Shown: positions 1-7,937, numbered from the stretch's first letter. The stretch is 64,000 nucleotides of DNA from Candidatus Binatia bacterium (GCA_026004195.1 BPIQ01000001.1:1-64000), one strand, 5' to 3'. Translations and numbers: made by a program. The notes: generated by a model from the letters alone, not told the origin.

Positions 1-1
1 G

Positions 2-460
2 GTGCTCGGAGGCCGGACGTTCGAGGTGGACGCGTGGGCCCATCGCGACCACACCTTCGGCGGCGAGCGCGACTGGGACAAGTTCTACCGCTGGAACTAC
101 CTCTGCGGCGCCGTCGACGGCTTCTGGTTCAACGCCGTCCGCGTCCGCTTTCTGGACGCCACGACCCCCTGGATCCACGTCGGTTGTCTCTGGAACGGCG
201 AGGAGCTCCGGGATCTTTCCGCCGTCGAGATGACGGTGCACACGGCCGACGGCGGCACGCGGCAGACGGGAGTCGAGGTCGTGCTCACCGACGAGCGGGG
301 AGAGAAACACGAAATCCGCAGCGAGGAAGTCCTGGGCGTGGGCTCGGTCCGGATCTGGAGGACGTGGCTCAAGGACGGGGTGGTACGCTACCGGTACCGT
401 GGCCGCGAGGGCTACGGGATCCTCGAACACGGCTACGTGGAGGGCGCCGAACTCGACTGA
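2..460 (+). CDS. C-terminal part of a hypothetical protein (DUF7064-like tail), 5' end outside the window
   Basis: The frame is open from the window edge, so the real start lies upstream and the GTG at base 2 is only the first possible codon. The 152-residue fragment is rich in beta-strand-like segments and ends in a Gly/aromatic stretch (GYGILEHGY, about residues 137-145). That tail reminds me of DUF7064-type proteins found near CoA-ester genes in uncultured high-GC bacteria, but the match is from memory and weak. No catalytic motif or signal peptide is visible. Its last 28 bases overlap the end of the convergent zinc-ribbon gene. Function unknown. Confidence 0.6.
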   Translation: MLGGRTFEVDAWAHRDHTFGGERDWDKFYRWNYLCGAVDGFWFNAVRVRFLDATTPWIHVGCLWNGEELRDLSAVEMTVHTADGGTRQTGVEVVLTDERGEKHEIRSEEVLGVGSVRIWRTWLKDGVVRYRYRGREGYGILEHGYVEGAELD

Positions 461-885
461 GCCTTGCGGAATTTGACGAGCGTGATTTCGTCGGTCACCG
501 GTACGAAGACGGCCTCGACGGGCATCCCGGCGTAGAGTTCCTCGGGCTTGCAGTCGAGGACTTCGCTCACGAAATGCACCCCTTCCTCGAGGAGGACGTC
601 GACGACGTTGTAGGGGAGCTTGGACTCGAACGCGGGTAGCGTAGGCCCCCGCACGATCGTCCACGTGTAGACGGTGCCCCGGCCGCTCGCCCGCTCCCAG
701 CCGAACCGCCGCGAGAGGCAACGGGGGCAGGCGGGGCGTGGATAGTGACGGAACATGCCACAATCCGAGCAGCGCTGCAGGCGGAGCTCGCCCCGCCGGG
801 CGGCCTCGTAGAAGGGGGCCGTGTCGGGCGTCGGTGCGGGAAGGGGGATGTCGCGTGTCACGAAGCTGCGTTCCTCGCCGGCCAT
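433..885 (-). CDS. Zinc-ribbon / OB-fold (DUF35) acyl-CoA-associated protein
   Basis: A 150-residue protein with the rubredoxin-like zinc ribbon of DUF35 at residues 39-56 (two CxxC pairs, CSDC and CPRC, ten residues apart), followed by an OB-fold half with the usual GTVYTWT and PYNVVDVLLEEGV segments. Family members bind acyl-CoA and act as the small partner of SCP2-type thiolases or MaoC hydratases, for example in steroid side-chain aldol cleavage (Ltp2 with ChsH2-type DUF35 domains). Here it starts only five bases after the thiolase-like gene ends, on the same strand, so the two almost certainly form one complex. Start chosen as the ATG at 883-885. The substrate cannot be told from the sequence. 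Confidence 0.88.
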   Translation of the reverse strand: MAGEERSFVTRDIPLPAPTPDTAPFYEAARRGELRLQRCSDCGMFRHYPRPACPRCLSRRFGWERASGRGTVYTWTIVRGPTLPAFESKLPYNVVDVLLEEGVHFVSEVLDCKPEELYAGMPVEAVFVPVTDEITLVKFRKAQSSSAPST

Positions 886-890
886 CGGAC

Positions 891-2078
891 TCAGAGCCTG
901 CGCAGGATCACGGCACCCGTGGGATCCGTGTTCGCTCCGGCGACGAGCACGAACTCGCAGTCGGGAACCTGCGAGGTCGACGTCCCCCGGATCTGCCGCA
1001 CCGCTTCCGCCGTGTTGTTGAAGCCGTGGATAAAGGCTTCGGAGAGCTGCCCGCCGTTCGTGTTGCAGACGAGCCTTCCCCGGGGCCACTGGAGGCCACC
1101 GTTCTCGACGAAAGGCCCCCCCTCGCCCCGGGGCGCGAACCCGTACTGTTCGAGGGCCAGGATCACCATCGACGTGAAGAAGTCGTAGAAGAACGCACAG
1201 TCGATGTCCTCCCGGCGGCAGTCGGCCTGCGCGAAAAGCTCCCGGGCGACGCGTACGGGCGACTGTTCTTCGAACGGGCGCTCGAAAAACGTCGGCAGCC
1301 GGATGTGATGGGAGCCCGCGGCCATGGCCCCCGCGTGGATGACCGCGGGAGGCTGCCGGAGATCCCGGGCCCGCTCGACCGAGGTCACCAGAAGCGCCAC
1401 GGCGCCGTCGGTTTCGATGTTGCAGTCGAGAAGGCGGAGGGGATCCGACACCATACGGGAGCGGTGGTGGTCTTCCCGCGTGATGGGGGTGCGCATGACG
1501 GCGGCGGGGTTGCGGCTCGCGTGGTAGCGGAAGGCGATCGCGACGTCGGCGTACTGGTCGTCCGTCGTCCCGTACTCGATTCGGTGCCGCATGCTGATCA
1601 TGGCCATTTCCTGGAAGGCCGCGACGAGACCGTGCGGGACGTGCCACTGGTTGGGGCCGGGGAGGACGTTCGGGATTTTTTCCCAGTAACGTCCTCCCTG
1701 GTGCTTGCCGGGACCGTAGCTCGAGCGCTTGCCACGCGCTCGCGCACGGTAGACGAGAATCGTCTCGGCCAGACGGGCCGCGATCGCGGCCGCCGCCACC
1801 ACCAGTACGGACGCCGAGCCTCCACCACCCCAGGACGTGGCCGAAAAAAAACGAAGGTGGGGGTTTCCGAGCACGGAAAGAAGCTGCTCTTCGTCGATCT
1901 GTTCGATGTCGTAACGCACGACACCGTCGATCTGGCGCGGCGAAATCCCCGCGTCTTCGCACGCGTTCCAGATGGCTTCCACCGCCATCTCGTACTCGCT
2001 CGCCTCGAGCGTGCGTGCGAACCGTGTCTGTCCGATCCCGACGATGGCGGCCTTGTCGCGAATGGCGGAGCGTCGCAT
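891..2078 (-). CDS. SCP2-type thiolase-like protein (lipid-transfer / Ltp2-like)
   Basis: About 395 residues with a thiolase fold: N-terminal AAIVGIGQTRF, a Gly-rich TSWGGGG at residues 81-87 where ordinary thiolases carry the nucleophilic Cys, and the C-terminal NTNGGQLSEA and GANTDPTGAVILRR segments. Loss of the Cys and pairing with an adjacent DUF35 protein are hallmarks of the Ltp2-like group, which performs retro-aldol cleavage or acyl transfer on CoA esters rather than classical thiolysis; that assignment is from family knowledge. The ATG at 2078 fits the family N-terminus best. An in-frame ATG at 2108 would add ten residues, and neither has a good ribosome site. It is divergent from the lipoprotein gene at 2220. 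Confidence 0.87.
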   Translation of the reverse strand: MRRSAIRDKAAIVGIGQTRFARTLEASEYEMAVEAIWNACEDAGISPRQIDGVVRYDIEQIDEEQLLSVLGNPHLRFFSATSWGGGGSASVLVVAAAAIAARLAETILVYRARARGKRSSYGPGKHQGGRYWEKIPNVLPGPNQWHVPHGLVAAFQEMAMISMRHRIEYGTTDDQYADVAIAFRYHASRNPAAVMRTPITREDHHRSRMVSDPLRLLDCNIETDGAVALLVTSVERARDLRQPPAVIHAGAMAAGSHHIRLPTFFERPFEEQSPVRVARELFAQADCRREDIDCAFFYDFFTSMVILALEQYGFAPRGEGGPFVENGGLQWPRGRLVCNTNGGQLSEAFIHGFNNTAEAVRQIRGTSTSQVPDCEFVLVAGANTDPTGAVILRRL

Positions 2079-2219
2079 AGGCGTGTTCTTCGCGCCACCC
2101 GTACTCATAGCGTCGAGCCCCGTGGCGTTCCAGGTGTTCCGTCTTCTGGAGAGGAGCTTTCGCACGTTGCCCGAGAACTTCTCCTTGACCCCTTGCGCGG
2201 TAACGACTACGAACGCCGC

Positions 2220-3443
2220 ATGAAACTTCCGGTTCTGGCGGTGGGCCTCTTGCTCGCTGCCCTGCTTGCAGCTTGCGACGGCGACTCCGACGACGAGGTG
2301 GCGGGGCCGGCGCCTTCGGCGACGGCCACCGCGACGCTCTCTCCCGTGCCGACGGCTACCGCGACCCTGGCGCCGTCTCCGACCGCGACCGCGACTTTCT
2401 CTCCGGTGCCGACGCCTACTACGACCCCTCTGTCCTCTTCTTCCGCGACCGCGACGCCCAGCTCGACCCCGCCCTCGACGCCGTCGCCGACGGCCGTGCC
2501 CTCGGAGACGCCCACGCCGAGGTCCGATCTCACGGTCGCTTCTCTCAACATCCTCCACGGGCTCACGTGCCCGCCCGAGACGGAGTTCTGCCGGCTCGCG
2601 GACCGAGTGGAACTTTTCTTCCAGTGGATCGTCGCGGCCGGCTGCCCGGACTTCGTGAACGTGCAGGAAGTTCTCGGCGGCGTCCTGGCCCTGGTGCGGG
2701 AGAAGGCCGGAAGTGCCTGTCCTTTCCCGTACGAGATCGTCGAGTCCTCCAAGAGTCAGAACATCGTGCTTTCCCGCTACCCGGTGCTGGCCTCGCGGAC
2801 CGAGTCTCTGCACGGGGGCGTGAGGCTCGTCCTCCACGTGCGGGTCGACCACCCGATCGGGCCCGTGGACGTCTTCACGACGCACCTGGCAGCCAGTATC
2901 GACGGCGGCAACGCTCCGTGCGGGCCCGTCTGTCCCGAGGAATGCATCGGGGCCGGAGCCGCGACGAACCGGGATTGTCAGGCCGTGCAGGTGCGCCGTT
3001 TCGTCGAGAAGACGCACGACCTCGGGACGCCCGCCGTCGTGACGGGCGACTTCAACGCGCCCCCGGGCAGCTTCGTCTACGAGCAGTTCGTGGGTGCCGG
3101 CTGGATCGACGCTTACCTGGAGGCGGGAAACCCCGAGTGCGACCCGGCGACCGGCGTGGGTTGCACGTCCGGAAGGCAAGACGAAAATCTCGTCGACATG
3201 GAATCACCGGAAAACGGGGTGGACGAGCGGATCGATTTCGCTTTCGTCGTGCCTCCGCGCGAGCCGGCCATCTGCAACTTCGAAATCGACCCCGCAGAGG
3301 ATGCCGACGGCGACGGTCTCGGTACGCGGATTTTCGCCGATCTCCCGAACCCGTTCGTCCCCGAGTGCGGCCCCCGTCCGCTTCCCATCTGCTGGCCCTC
3401 GGATCACGAGGGAATGCAGGTCGACCTGAATTGCCTGCCGTGA
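2220..3443 (+). CDS. Endonuclease/exonuclease/phosphatase-family lipoprotein with Thr/Pro stalk
   Basis: A 407-residue exported protein. Residues 1-18 form a lipoprotein signal ending in the lipobox LLAAC. Residues about 28-100 are a Ser/Thr/Pro/Ala-rich linker built from imperfect SPTATAT-like repeats. The rest is an EEP (DNase I-like) fold with the metal and catalytic signatures LTVASLNILHG, VNVQEV, TTHLAA, VTGDFNAPPGS and a terminal SDHEGM. The active residues Asn, Glu, His, Asp-x-Asn and the final Asp-His are all present. This suggests a secreted phosphodiesterase, nuclease or sphingomyelinase-type enzyme held at the envelope. The linker likely acts as a stalk. Several Cys residues in the catalytic part could form disulfides. 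Confidence 0.85.
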   Translation: MKLPVLAVGLLLAALLAACDGDSDDEVAGPAPSATATATLSPVPTATATLAPSPTATATFSPVPTPTTTPLSSSSATATPSSTPPSTPSPTAVPSETPTPRSDLTVASLNILHGLTCPPETEFCRLADRVELFFQWIVAAGCPDFVNVQEVLGGVLALVREKAGSACPFPYEIVESSKSQNIVLSRYPVLASRTESLHGGVRLVLHVRVDHPIGPVDVFTTHLAASIDGGNAPCGPVCPEECIGAGAATNRDCQAVQVRRFVEKTHDLGTPAVVTGDFNAPPGSFVYEQFVGAGWIDAYLEAGNPECDPATGVGCTSGRQDENLVDMESPENGVDERIDFAFVVPPREPAICNFEIDPAEDADGDGLGTRIFADLPNPFVPECGPRPLPICWPSDHEGMQVDLNCLP

Positions 3444-3455
3444 GCCGGCACGTTC

Positions 3456-3773
3456 ACCCCGCGCGGGCGCGCTCGGTCGCGTCCGCAACGAGGGTCCATA
3501 CCATCCACGACCACGGCCACGCGGAGGGACGCGCTCCGTCGCGTCCGGGGGGGCGGGGCGTCGAACGTTGCCGGTTCGCATGAGAAGCATCGACGTACCT
3601 ACGGTCGACGACCACGGCCACGCGGAGGGACGCGCTCCGTCGCGTCCGGGGGGCGGGGTTCGAACGTTCCCGGTTCGCATGAGAAGCATCGACGTACCTA
3701 CGGTCCACGACCACGGCCACGCGGAGGGACGCGCTCCGTCGCGTCCGGGGGCGGGGGCAGGTGGTGGTTTTTC
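3456..3773. repeat. Three tandem copies of a ~100-bp unit carrying the dispersed hairpin (type A)
   Basis: Hairpins with stem GGACGCG/CGCGTCC and loop CTCCGT lie at 3527-3546, 3628-3647 and 3727-3746, with a degenerate copy near 3467. The sequence between them (GAACGTT, CGGTTCGCATGAGAAGCATC, GACGTACCTACGGT) repeats with a period of 101 then 99 bp. No gene lies here. The array ends about 27 bases before the GTG start of the exported YqgE gene, so the leader of that gene is made of repeat sequence. Confidence 0.9.
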
Positions 3774-4469
3774 GTGGCAATCCTTGCGCTCTCGCTGTGC
3801 ACGGCTCGCGCCGAAGAATTGCGGCCCGCCAAGGGCAGGTTTCTGGTGGCGTCGCGTAAGCTTCTCGACCCCAATTTCGCCGAGACCGTCGTTTTGCTCC
3901 TCGAGTACGGGCGTCGCGGCGCGTTCGGGGTCGTTGTCAACCGGCCGCTCGAAGTGGAGCTCGAACGTTTTCTTCCCGACGTGGAAGAGGCGCGCGGAAG
4001 CGGCGTCGTGATCTTCTGGGGCGGTCCCGTCCGGACGCGGGACCTGCTGCTCCTTTTCCGCTCGAAGAAAAAGCTCCGGGATGCGGAGCACGTCTTCGAG
4101 GACGTGTACTCCGGGGGCACCCCGGAGCTGCTGCGGAAGGTCCTGAGAAGGAAAATTCCCCTACGGATCTATTCGGGGCATGCGGGCTGGGCACCGAGGC
4201 AGCTCGACGACGAGCTGGGCGAGGGGTACTGGCACGTCGCACCTGCGGACGTGCGGTCGGTCTTCGAGGAGCCGCCGGAAGGTCTCTGGCGAAAGCTCCT
4301 CCCGAAAGCCGAGGGGCTCGAGGTCGTCGAGCGGTGGCCGGCTTTCTTTCGAAGGGGGGCTCGGATCTCCGGAGTCCGCGGGGAACCTTCCGGGGCGCCG
4401 TATCAGGTCTTCCGAGAGGTGCGAAGCTCGACGCCCTCCACGTCTGCCTGTGACTCGGAAGCTCGGTAA
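3774..4469 (+). CDS. yqgE: YqgE/AlgH family protein with an apparent signal peptide
   Basis: A 231-residue protein matching the YqgE/AlgH fold along its length: KGRFLVASRKLLDPNFAETV, GAFGVVVNRPL, IFWGGPV, and YSGHAGWAPRQLDDELGEGYWHV. The family is normally about 185 residues, cytoplasmic and of unclear role. This copy begins with a hydrophobic segment, VAILALSLCTARA-EEL, that looks like a short cleavable signal. If translated further upstream it would gain RWWFF, but no in-frame start exists there before a stop. GTG at 3774 is therefore chosen. The C-terminus is extended and its last 67 bases overlap the convergent MBL gene. Export would be unusual for the family. Confidence 0.82.
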   Translation: MAILALSLCTARAEELRPAKGRFLVASRKLLDPNFAETVVLLLEYGRRGAFGVVVNRPLEVELERFLPDVEEARGSGVVIFWGGPVRTRDLLLLFRSKKKLRDAEHVFEDVYSGGTPELLRKVLRRKIPLRIYSGHAGWAPRQLDDELGEGYWHVAPADVRSVFEEPPEGLWRKLLPKAEGLEVVERWPAFFRRGARISGVRGEPSGAPYQVFREVRSSTPSTSACDSEAR

Positions 4470-5290
4470 CGCCCCTCGGGGTCCCGCTCGATCCGACAGC
4501 GGGCGGTGTCGGGGTCGTGCGTGAAAAAGAGCCATCCCCCGGCCGGCAGAAGCTCGTCGAAGATCCGCCGTTTCTCGTCCACGAGGAGTTCGGGATAGCG
4601 GTCGTATCCCATCGTGACGGGGAGATGTACCCAGGCTTTTCCCGGCACGAGGTCGCTCGCGTAAAGAATCGGCCCGTCCTCGGTGTCGAAGAGCGCGAGC
4701 ATCAGGCCCGGAGTGTGGCCCTCGGAAAAAACGAAACGGTAGTGGCCACCGAGCGTCTCGGAAACCGGCCCGTCGACGATTTCGAGTCGGCGGGTTTTCT
4801 CGAGGAGGTCCGGTAGCTCGGGCACGAACGACGCCCGGTCGCGAAGGTGCGGTCGGAGGGCTCGCTCCCAGGCTCCTCGGCTTACCACGAAGCGGGCACG
4901 CGGGAAGCAGAGGTCCGGCGTTCGCCCGGGGTCCCACGGCGCGAGAACGCCACCCGCGTGATCGAAGTGCAAATGGGAGAGGACGACGACGTCGATCTCT
5001 TCGGGTCGAACGCCGAGTTGTCCGAGCCGGCGCAGCAGCACGTGTTCGTTTTCGACGACACCGTAGCGCCTCCGCAACTCCGGGGGGAAGAAAAGGCCGA
5101 TGCCGGCCTCGAACAGGATGCGGCGACCGCCGTCCTCCTCCACGAGAAGGCACCGGGTGGCGAGCGGGATGCGGTTCTCCGCGTCGGGTCGGACCCAGCG
5201 CTGCCAGAGCGACCGAGGCACGTGGCCGAACATCGCTCCGCCGTCGAGCCTCTGGGAATTTCCGGGGACGGACCAGAATCGCCGACGCAT
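4403..5290 (-). CDS. Metallo-beta-lactamase-fold hydrolase
   Basis: 295 residues with the full MBL metal set: SHLHFDHAGG (HxHxDH motif) near residues 104-113, a SEGHTPG histidine near residue 191, the YASDLV aspartate, and FTHDPD near the C-terminus. The layout is that of quorum-quenching lactonase or hydroxyacylglutathione hydrolase-like enzymes. The long helix after the first strand (FPPELRRRYGV) and acidic GVRPEEIDVV segment are typical of the AttM/AhlD-like group. No signal peptide, so cytoplasmic. It is alone on its strand between a palindromic spacer and the convergent yqgE. Substrate unknown. Confidence 0.85.
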   Translation of the reverse strand: MRRRFWSVPGNSQRLDGGAMFGHVPRSLWQRWVRPDAENRIPLATRCLLVEEDGGRRILFEAGIGLFFPPELRRRYGVVENEHVLLRRLGQLGVRPEEIDVVVLSHLHFDHAGGVLAPWDPGRTPDLCFPRARFVVSRGAWERALRPHLRDRASFVPELPDLLEKTRRLEIVDGPVSETLGGHYRFVFSEGHTPGLMLALFDTEDGPILYASDLVPGKAWVHLPVTMGYDRYPELLVDEKRRIFDELLPAGGWLFFTHDPDTARCRIERDPEGRYRASESQADVEGVELRTSRKT

Positions 5291-5324
5291 CCCTCCCGAG
5301 CTCCGCCACAGGAACGGGAGGAAT

Positions 5325-5352
5325 GCAAGGGGAAGCCCGGGCTTCCCCTTGC
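5325..5352. terminator. Perfect 28-bp palindrome, probable terminator hairpin
   Basis: GCAAGGGGAAGCCC is followed immediately by its exact complement GGGCTTCCCCTTGC with no loop bases. It sits between the end of the SlyD-like gene (stop at 5356) and the start of the MBL gene (5290), both on the minus strand. Reading the minus strand, the hairpin directly follows the SlyD stop, and ATTCCTCC comes after it. The lack of a long T tract leaves its terminator role uncertain. Confidence 0.55.
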
Positions 5353-5355
5353 GTG

Positions 5356-5772
5356 TCAGCCCACGCTCACGACCTCGATCGAGAAATGCAGCGTTTTACC
5401 CGCCAGCGGGTGGTTGAGATCGAGCGTGATTTCTTCGGGACCCACTTCGGCCACGGTGGCCTGGAACCTTTGTCCCCGGATTTCGCCGGTGACGACGTCT
5501 CCTACCTCGAGTTCCTCGGGATCCCGGAAAGCGGCCCTCGGTACGCGCTGTACGGCGCTGCGGTCGAACTCCCCGTAGCCTTTCTCGGGCGGGACGTCGA
5601 TTTCCTTTTTGTCTCCCGGCTCGAGTCCCGCGAGTTGCTCTTCCAGACCGGGCACGATCTGGCCCGTGCCGTGGATGTACTCGAAGGGTTCCTGCCCGAC
5701 GGAACTTTCGATGATCTCTCCGTCGACACTGAGCGTGTAATGGATGCGAACACGCGATCCTTCTTCGATCAT
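5356..5772 (-). CDS. FKBP-type peptidyl-prolyl isomerase, SlyD-like, cytoplasmic
   Basis: 138 residues covering FKBP plus the inserted-flap domain of SlyD: RIHYTLSVDGEIIESS, FEYIHGTGQIVPGLEEQLAGLEPGD, the flap region from about residue 65 to 120, and the closing LDLNHPLAGKTLHF. It catalyses cis-trans isomerisation of X-Pro bonds and acts as a holdase on folding chains. The His-rich metal-binding tail of E. coli SlyD is missing. The ATG at 5772 is preceded by AGGAGGAG. It lies downstream of an exported paralogue on the same strand, 76 bases away, so the two probably arose by tandem duplication and may share a transcript. Confidence 0.93.
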   Translation of the reverse strand: MIEEGSRVRIHYTLSVDGEIIESSVGQEPFEYIHGTGQIVPGLEEQLAGLEPGDKKEIDVPPEKGYGEFDRSAVQRVPRAAFRDPEELEVGDVVTGEIRGQRFQATVAEVGPEEITLDLNHPLAGKTLHFSIEVVSVG

Positions 5773-5848
5773 GGACTCTCCTCCTGGAACGCCCCCGGGT
5801 GGAAACGCCCCATTTCTCGTTCGTTGGGAGCTTCTCGGGGATTCCGAG

Positions 5849-6382
5849 TCACTCGGTTTCGCCCTTGTGCGCTTTCTGCTCGTCGCTCGGGGCGGATTCG
5901 GCCTTTTCGATGCCGACGACCTTCACGTCGAAGGCCAGGTCCTTGCCGGCGAGCGGGTGGTTCAGGTCGAGCACGACGTCCTCCTCGTTCACCTCGAGAA
6001 CCTGGACGAGCTGCCCGGTCGGCGTGCTCAGGAGCGATCCCTTCTTCACGTCGTCCGGAACCTGCGAGCGCGGTACCGTGACGCGAGCCTTCTCGTCGTA
6101 GGCTCCGTACGCGTCGGCGGCCTTGAGTTCGATGTGCTTGGTCTGGCCCTTTTTCATCCCGGCCAGCTCTTTTTCGAGAGCCGGAAGCAACTGGTTCTGC
6201 CCGTGGACGTACGAGAGAGGTTTTTCTCCCACGTTCGTTCCGGCCACGGTCTTGTCCGGCAACGTGAGCGTATACTCGATGGAGACCTTCATGCCGTCGC
6301 CGACCACGGGCTCTCCGGCCGGAGCGGCCGAAACCCAGGCGAAAACGAGCACGAGAAGGGCTCCGGGAAAACGACACTTCAT
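5849..6382 (-). CDS. FKBP-type peptidyl-prolyl isomerase, SlyD-like, exported
   Basis: 177 residues: a Sec signal (MKCRFPGALLVLVFAWVSA-APAG) precedes the same FKBP/flap architecture as the next gene (VSIEYTLTLPDKTVAGTN, LSYVHGQNQLLPALEKELAGM, LDLNHPLAGKDLAFDV). The mature part is about 40% identical by eye to its neighbour, and both keep the NHPLAGK flap motif. The signal places this copy in the periplasm, where it would assist folding of exported or outer-membrane proteins. A hydrophilic tail (EKAESAPSDEQKAHKGETE) follows the fold. Confidence 0.92.
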   Translation of the reverse strand: MKCRFPGALLVLVFAWVSAAPAGEPVVGDGMKVSIEYTLTLPDKTVAGTNVGEKPLSYVHGQNQLLPALEKELAGMKKGQTKHIELKAADAYGAYDEKARVTVPRSQVPDDVKKGSLLSTPTGQLVQVLEVNEEDVVLDLNHPLAGKDLAFDVKVVGIEKAESAPSDEQKAHKGETE

Positions 6383-6404
6383 CTTGTTCGTTCCTTCCTC
6401 GACA

Positions 6405-6454
6405 GAAAACGGAAAACAGGACGGGGAAGGGCGCCCGAGAGCGCGCTTCCCCGT
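6405..6454 (-). terminator. Rho-independent terminator of the RRM gene
   Basis: ACGGGGAAG (6421-6429) pairs perfectly with CTTCCCCGT (6446-6454), with GC-rich pairing continuing inside. On the minus strand the hairpin follows the stop of the RRM gene (6471) and is succeeded by CCTGTTTTCCGTTTTC, a T-rich run. It separates that gene from the exported prolyl isomerase downstream. Confidence 0.65.
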
Positions 6455-6470
6455 CGTAGCCCTTCGGGAC

Positions 6471-6788
6471 TTACCAGCGGTTGCGGCCCGGGCGGGTGCG
6501 CCCGAAGCGCCCCCGACCGGAGTCCTGCCTGGGCTTCGATTCCCGCGGCTTTGCCTGATTCACGGTCAGGGTGCGCCCTTCGAGGACGGACCCGTTGAGC
6601 GCCGCGATCGCTGCCTCGGCCTCTTCCGCCGAGGACATCTCGACGAAGCCGAAGCCTCGCGAGCGCCCCGTCATCCGATCCGTGACGATCCGAACGGACT
6701 CCACGGTACCGTGGGCGGAAAAAAGCTCGCTCAACTCCGCGTCACCCGTGGAATAGGGCAAGCCACCTACGTAAACAGTCGATCCCAT
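6471..6788 (-). CDS. Small RRM RNA-binding protein
   Basis: About 105 residues, one RNA recognition motif: RNP2 is VYVGGL (near residue 5) and RNP1 is RGFGFVEM (near residue 45), with the aromatic residues that stack on RNA in place. A basic Arg/Gly-rich tail (SGRGRFGRTRPGRNRW) follows the domain, as in bacterial and cyanobacterial Rbp proteins often tied to cold or RNA decay. Two adjacent ATG codons exist (6791 and 6788). AGGAGG lies 4 bases before the first and 7 before the second, so the second is preferred. Single gene, with its own terminator. Confidence 0.92.
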   Translation of the reverse strand: MGSTVYVGGLPYSTGDAELSELFSAHGTVESVRIVTDRMTGRSRGFGFVEMSSAEEAEAAIAALNGSVLEGRTLTVNQAKPRESKPRQDSGRGRFGRTRPGRNRW

Positions 6789-6791
6789 CAT

Positions 6792-7234
6792 CGACCCTCC
6801 TTCTTTTTGGGTTTTGGGTTATTGCCTTGGTTTGCACACGAGAAGGAGGGGGAAACCGGGAACCTCGGGTAGGCGGGTCACAGTCTCTTCCGCCCGGACC
6901 TCTCGGGAACAAAACCGCTACACAGCCAGATCGAAACCTCTAGCTTGGAGCGCTTCTAGCACGAACGGGGTACACCGCGCAACCCGGCCTCCCGCCGACC
7001 CCCACCCCCCTCGGGGCTCGCTCCGTCTTGGCCCACGCTTCCACTCCTCACGAGCCCTGAAAACGGCTGCACTCCGAGTCCCGACGAAATCCTCCACCTG
7101 CGAATGGCCCGGGCTTCTTCGCCGGTAACGCCCGGCCCTCGTCCTTGACCCTGCGCCCGGCCCCCGAACGGTGGTGCGAGCAACGTGAGCGCACCGGCTC
7201 CGTATCTCGGCTCGAGCAGAAGGGCTGCCCGCCG
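6792..7234. other. Non-coding gap upstream of the RRM gene
   Basis: About 440 bp between the RRM gene and the next minus-strand gene. The 40 bases nearest the RRM start are A/T-rich (TTTTTGGGTTTTGGGTTATTG on the plus strand) and form its leader. No tRNA, repeat or credible coding frame was found in the rest, although short open frames exist on both strands. Confidence 0.5.
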
Positions 7235-7731
7235 TCAACGGCCGAGCAGGGCGTGGCTCCGCGCGGCTTCGTTCGAGGCCGGAGCACTGCGGCCGCGAAG
7301 TGCTCGGGCCACCAGGAGAACCGTTCTCCCCTTGCGCGTCACGGCGAGGGCGTTGCCGCGCCGCTCGAGAAGCCCGGAACGGACGAGTTCCTCCACCCTC
7401 TGCTGCGAGCCGTAAAAACGCTCGTACTCCTCGAGGAGCTCTTCGGCGTTCTTGGGCCCTCGCCCGAGGAGGTACACCATGCGGAGAAGGATCGAGCTCT
7501 CCACGTGACTCCGGACCCCGAACCACGCGAGGAACGCACCCGACCAGAAAACGGAGAAGCTTCCCCAACCGGAGGGTCGTGTGAAGAACCAGAACAGCAG
7601 GACTCCTCCCGTGGCGGCCCAGACGAGGAGCGCCGACCCGAGGGCCGTCTGGACCTTCCGACCCCGAAGCGCGAACTCGCTCCCGACCGACGCGAGCGCG
7701 AGCCCCACGAGCACGGGCAAAAGGCCCCTCA
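7235..7731 (-). CDS. Small membrane protein with C-terminal winged-helix-like domain
   Basis: About 165 residues from the GTG at 7731 (GAGGAT lies about ten bases upstream). It has three hydrophobic segments: LLPVLVGLALASVGSEF, ALGSALLVWAATGGVLLFWFF and FSVFWSGAFLAWFGV. A soluble tail follows, ILLRMVYLLGRGPKNAEELLEEY then VEELVRSGLLERRGNALAVT, which looks like a winged helix (helix-turn-helix with a beta-wing). Similar proteins sit beside glycan-synthesis genes in deltaproteobacteria, as here next to a glycosyltransferase. Function unknown. An extended frame to 7825 exists but its extra residues look non-coding. Confidence 0.6.
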
Positions 7732-7796
7732 CGTTCGGATCCTCGTGGCGCCGTAGAGGAGTCCCACCCAGAAGGCGACCAGCCGGCCGAACGGTG

Positions 7797-7937
7797 TCAG
7801 GCGACCGTGACGGGGGCGAGCGCATCGACCGCCCAGGAGTGCCCCGCGGCAGGGAGCCCCCAGGTGATCTGGTAAAGGAACAGAGCCAAACCCGCCGCGA
7901 GGGCGAGGCAGAGGCCAGGGTCCAGCCGATCGCGCAA
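7797..7937 (-). pseudogene. Remnant: N-terminal segment of a polytopic membrane protein
   Basis: A 46-codon minus-strand frame reads LRDRLDPGLCLALAAGLALF, then LYQITWGLPAAGHSWAVDALAPV, and ends in TGA at 7797. The text strongly resembles the first transmembrane helix and first loop of ArnT/PMT-like mannosyltransferase family membrane proteins, which continue for hundreds of residues. Here the frame stops after one helix and no AUG is available (TTG at 7937 is the only candidate). Another frame just after it reads LTPFGRLVAFWVGLLYGATR, compatible with an eroded continuation. It is likely a decayed gene between the glycosyltransferase and the winged-helix membrane protein. Confidence 0.4.

Noticed and set aside
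3527-3746. Rho-independent terminators after the EEP lipoprotein gene
   Set aside because: The hairpins lack a T run and are multiplied in tandem with identical flanks; they belong to the dispersed repeat family, though incidental termination cannot be excluded.
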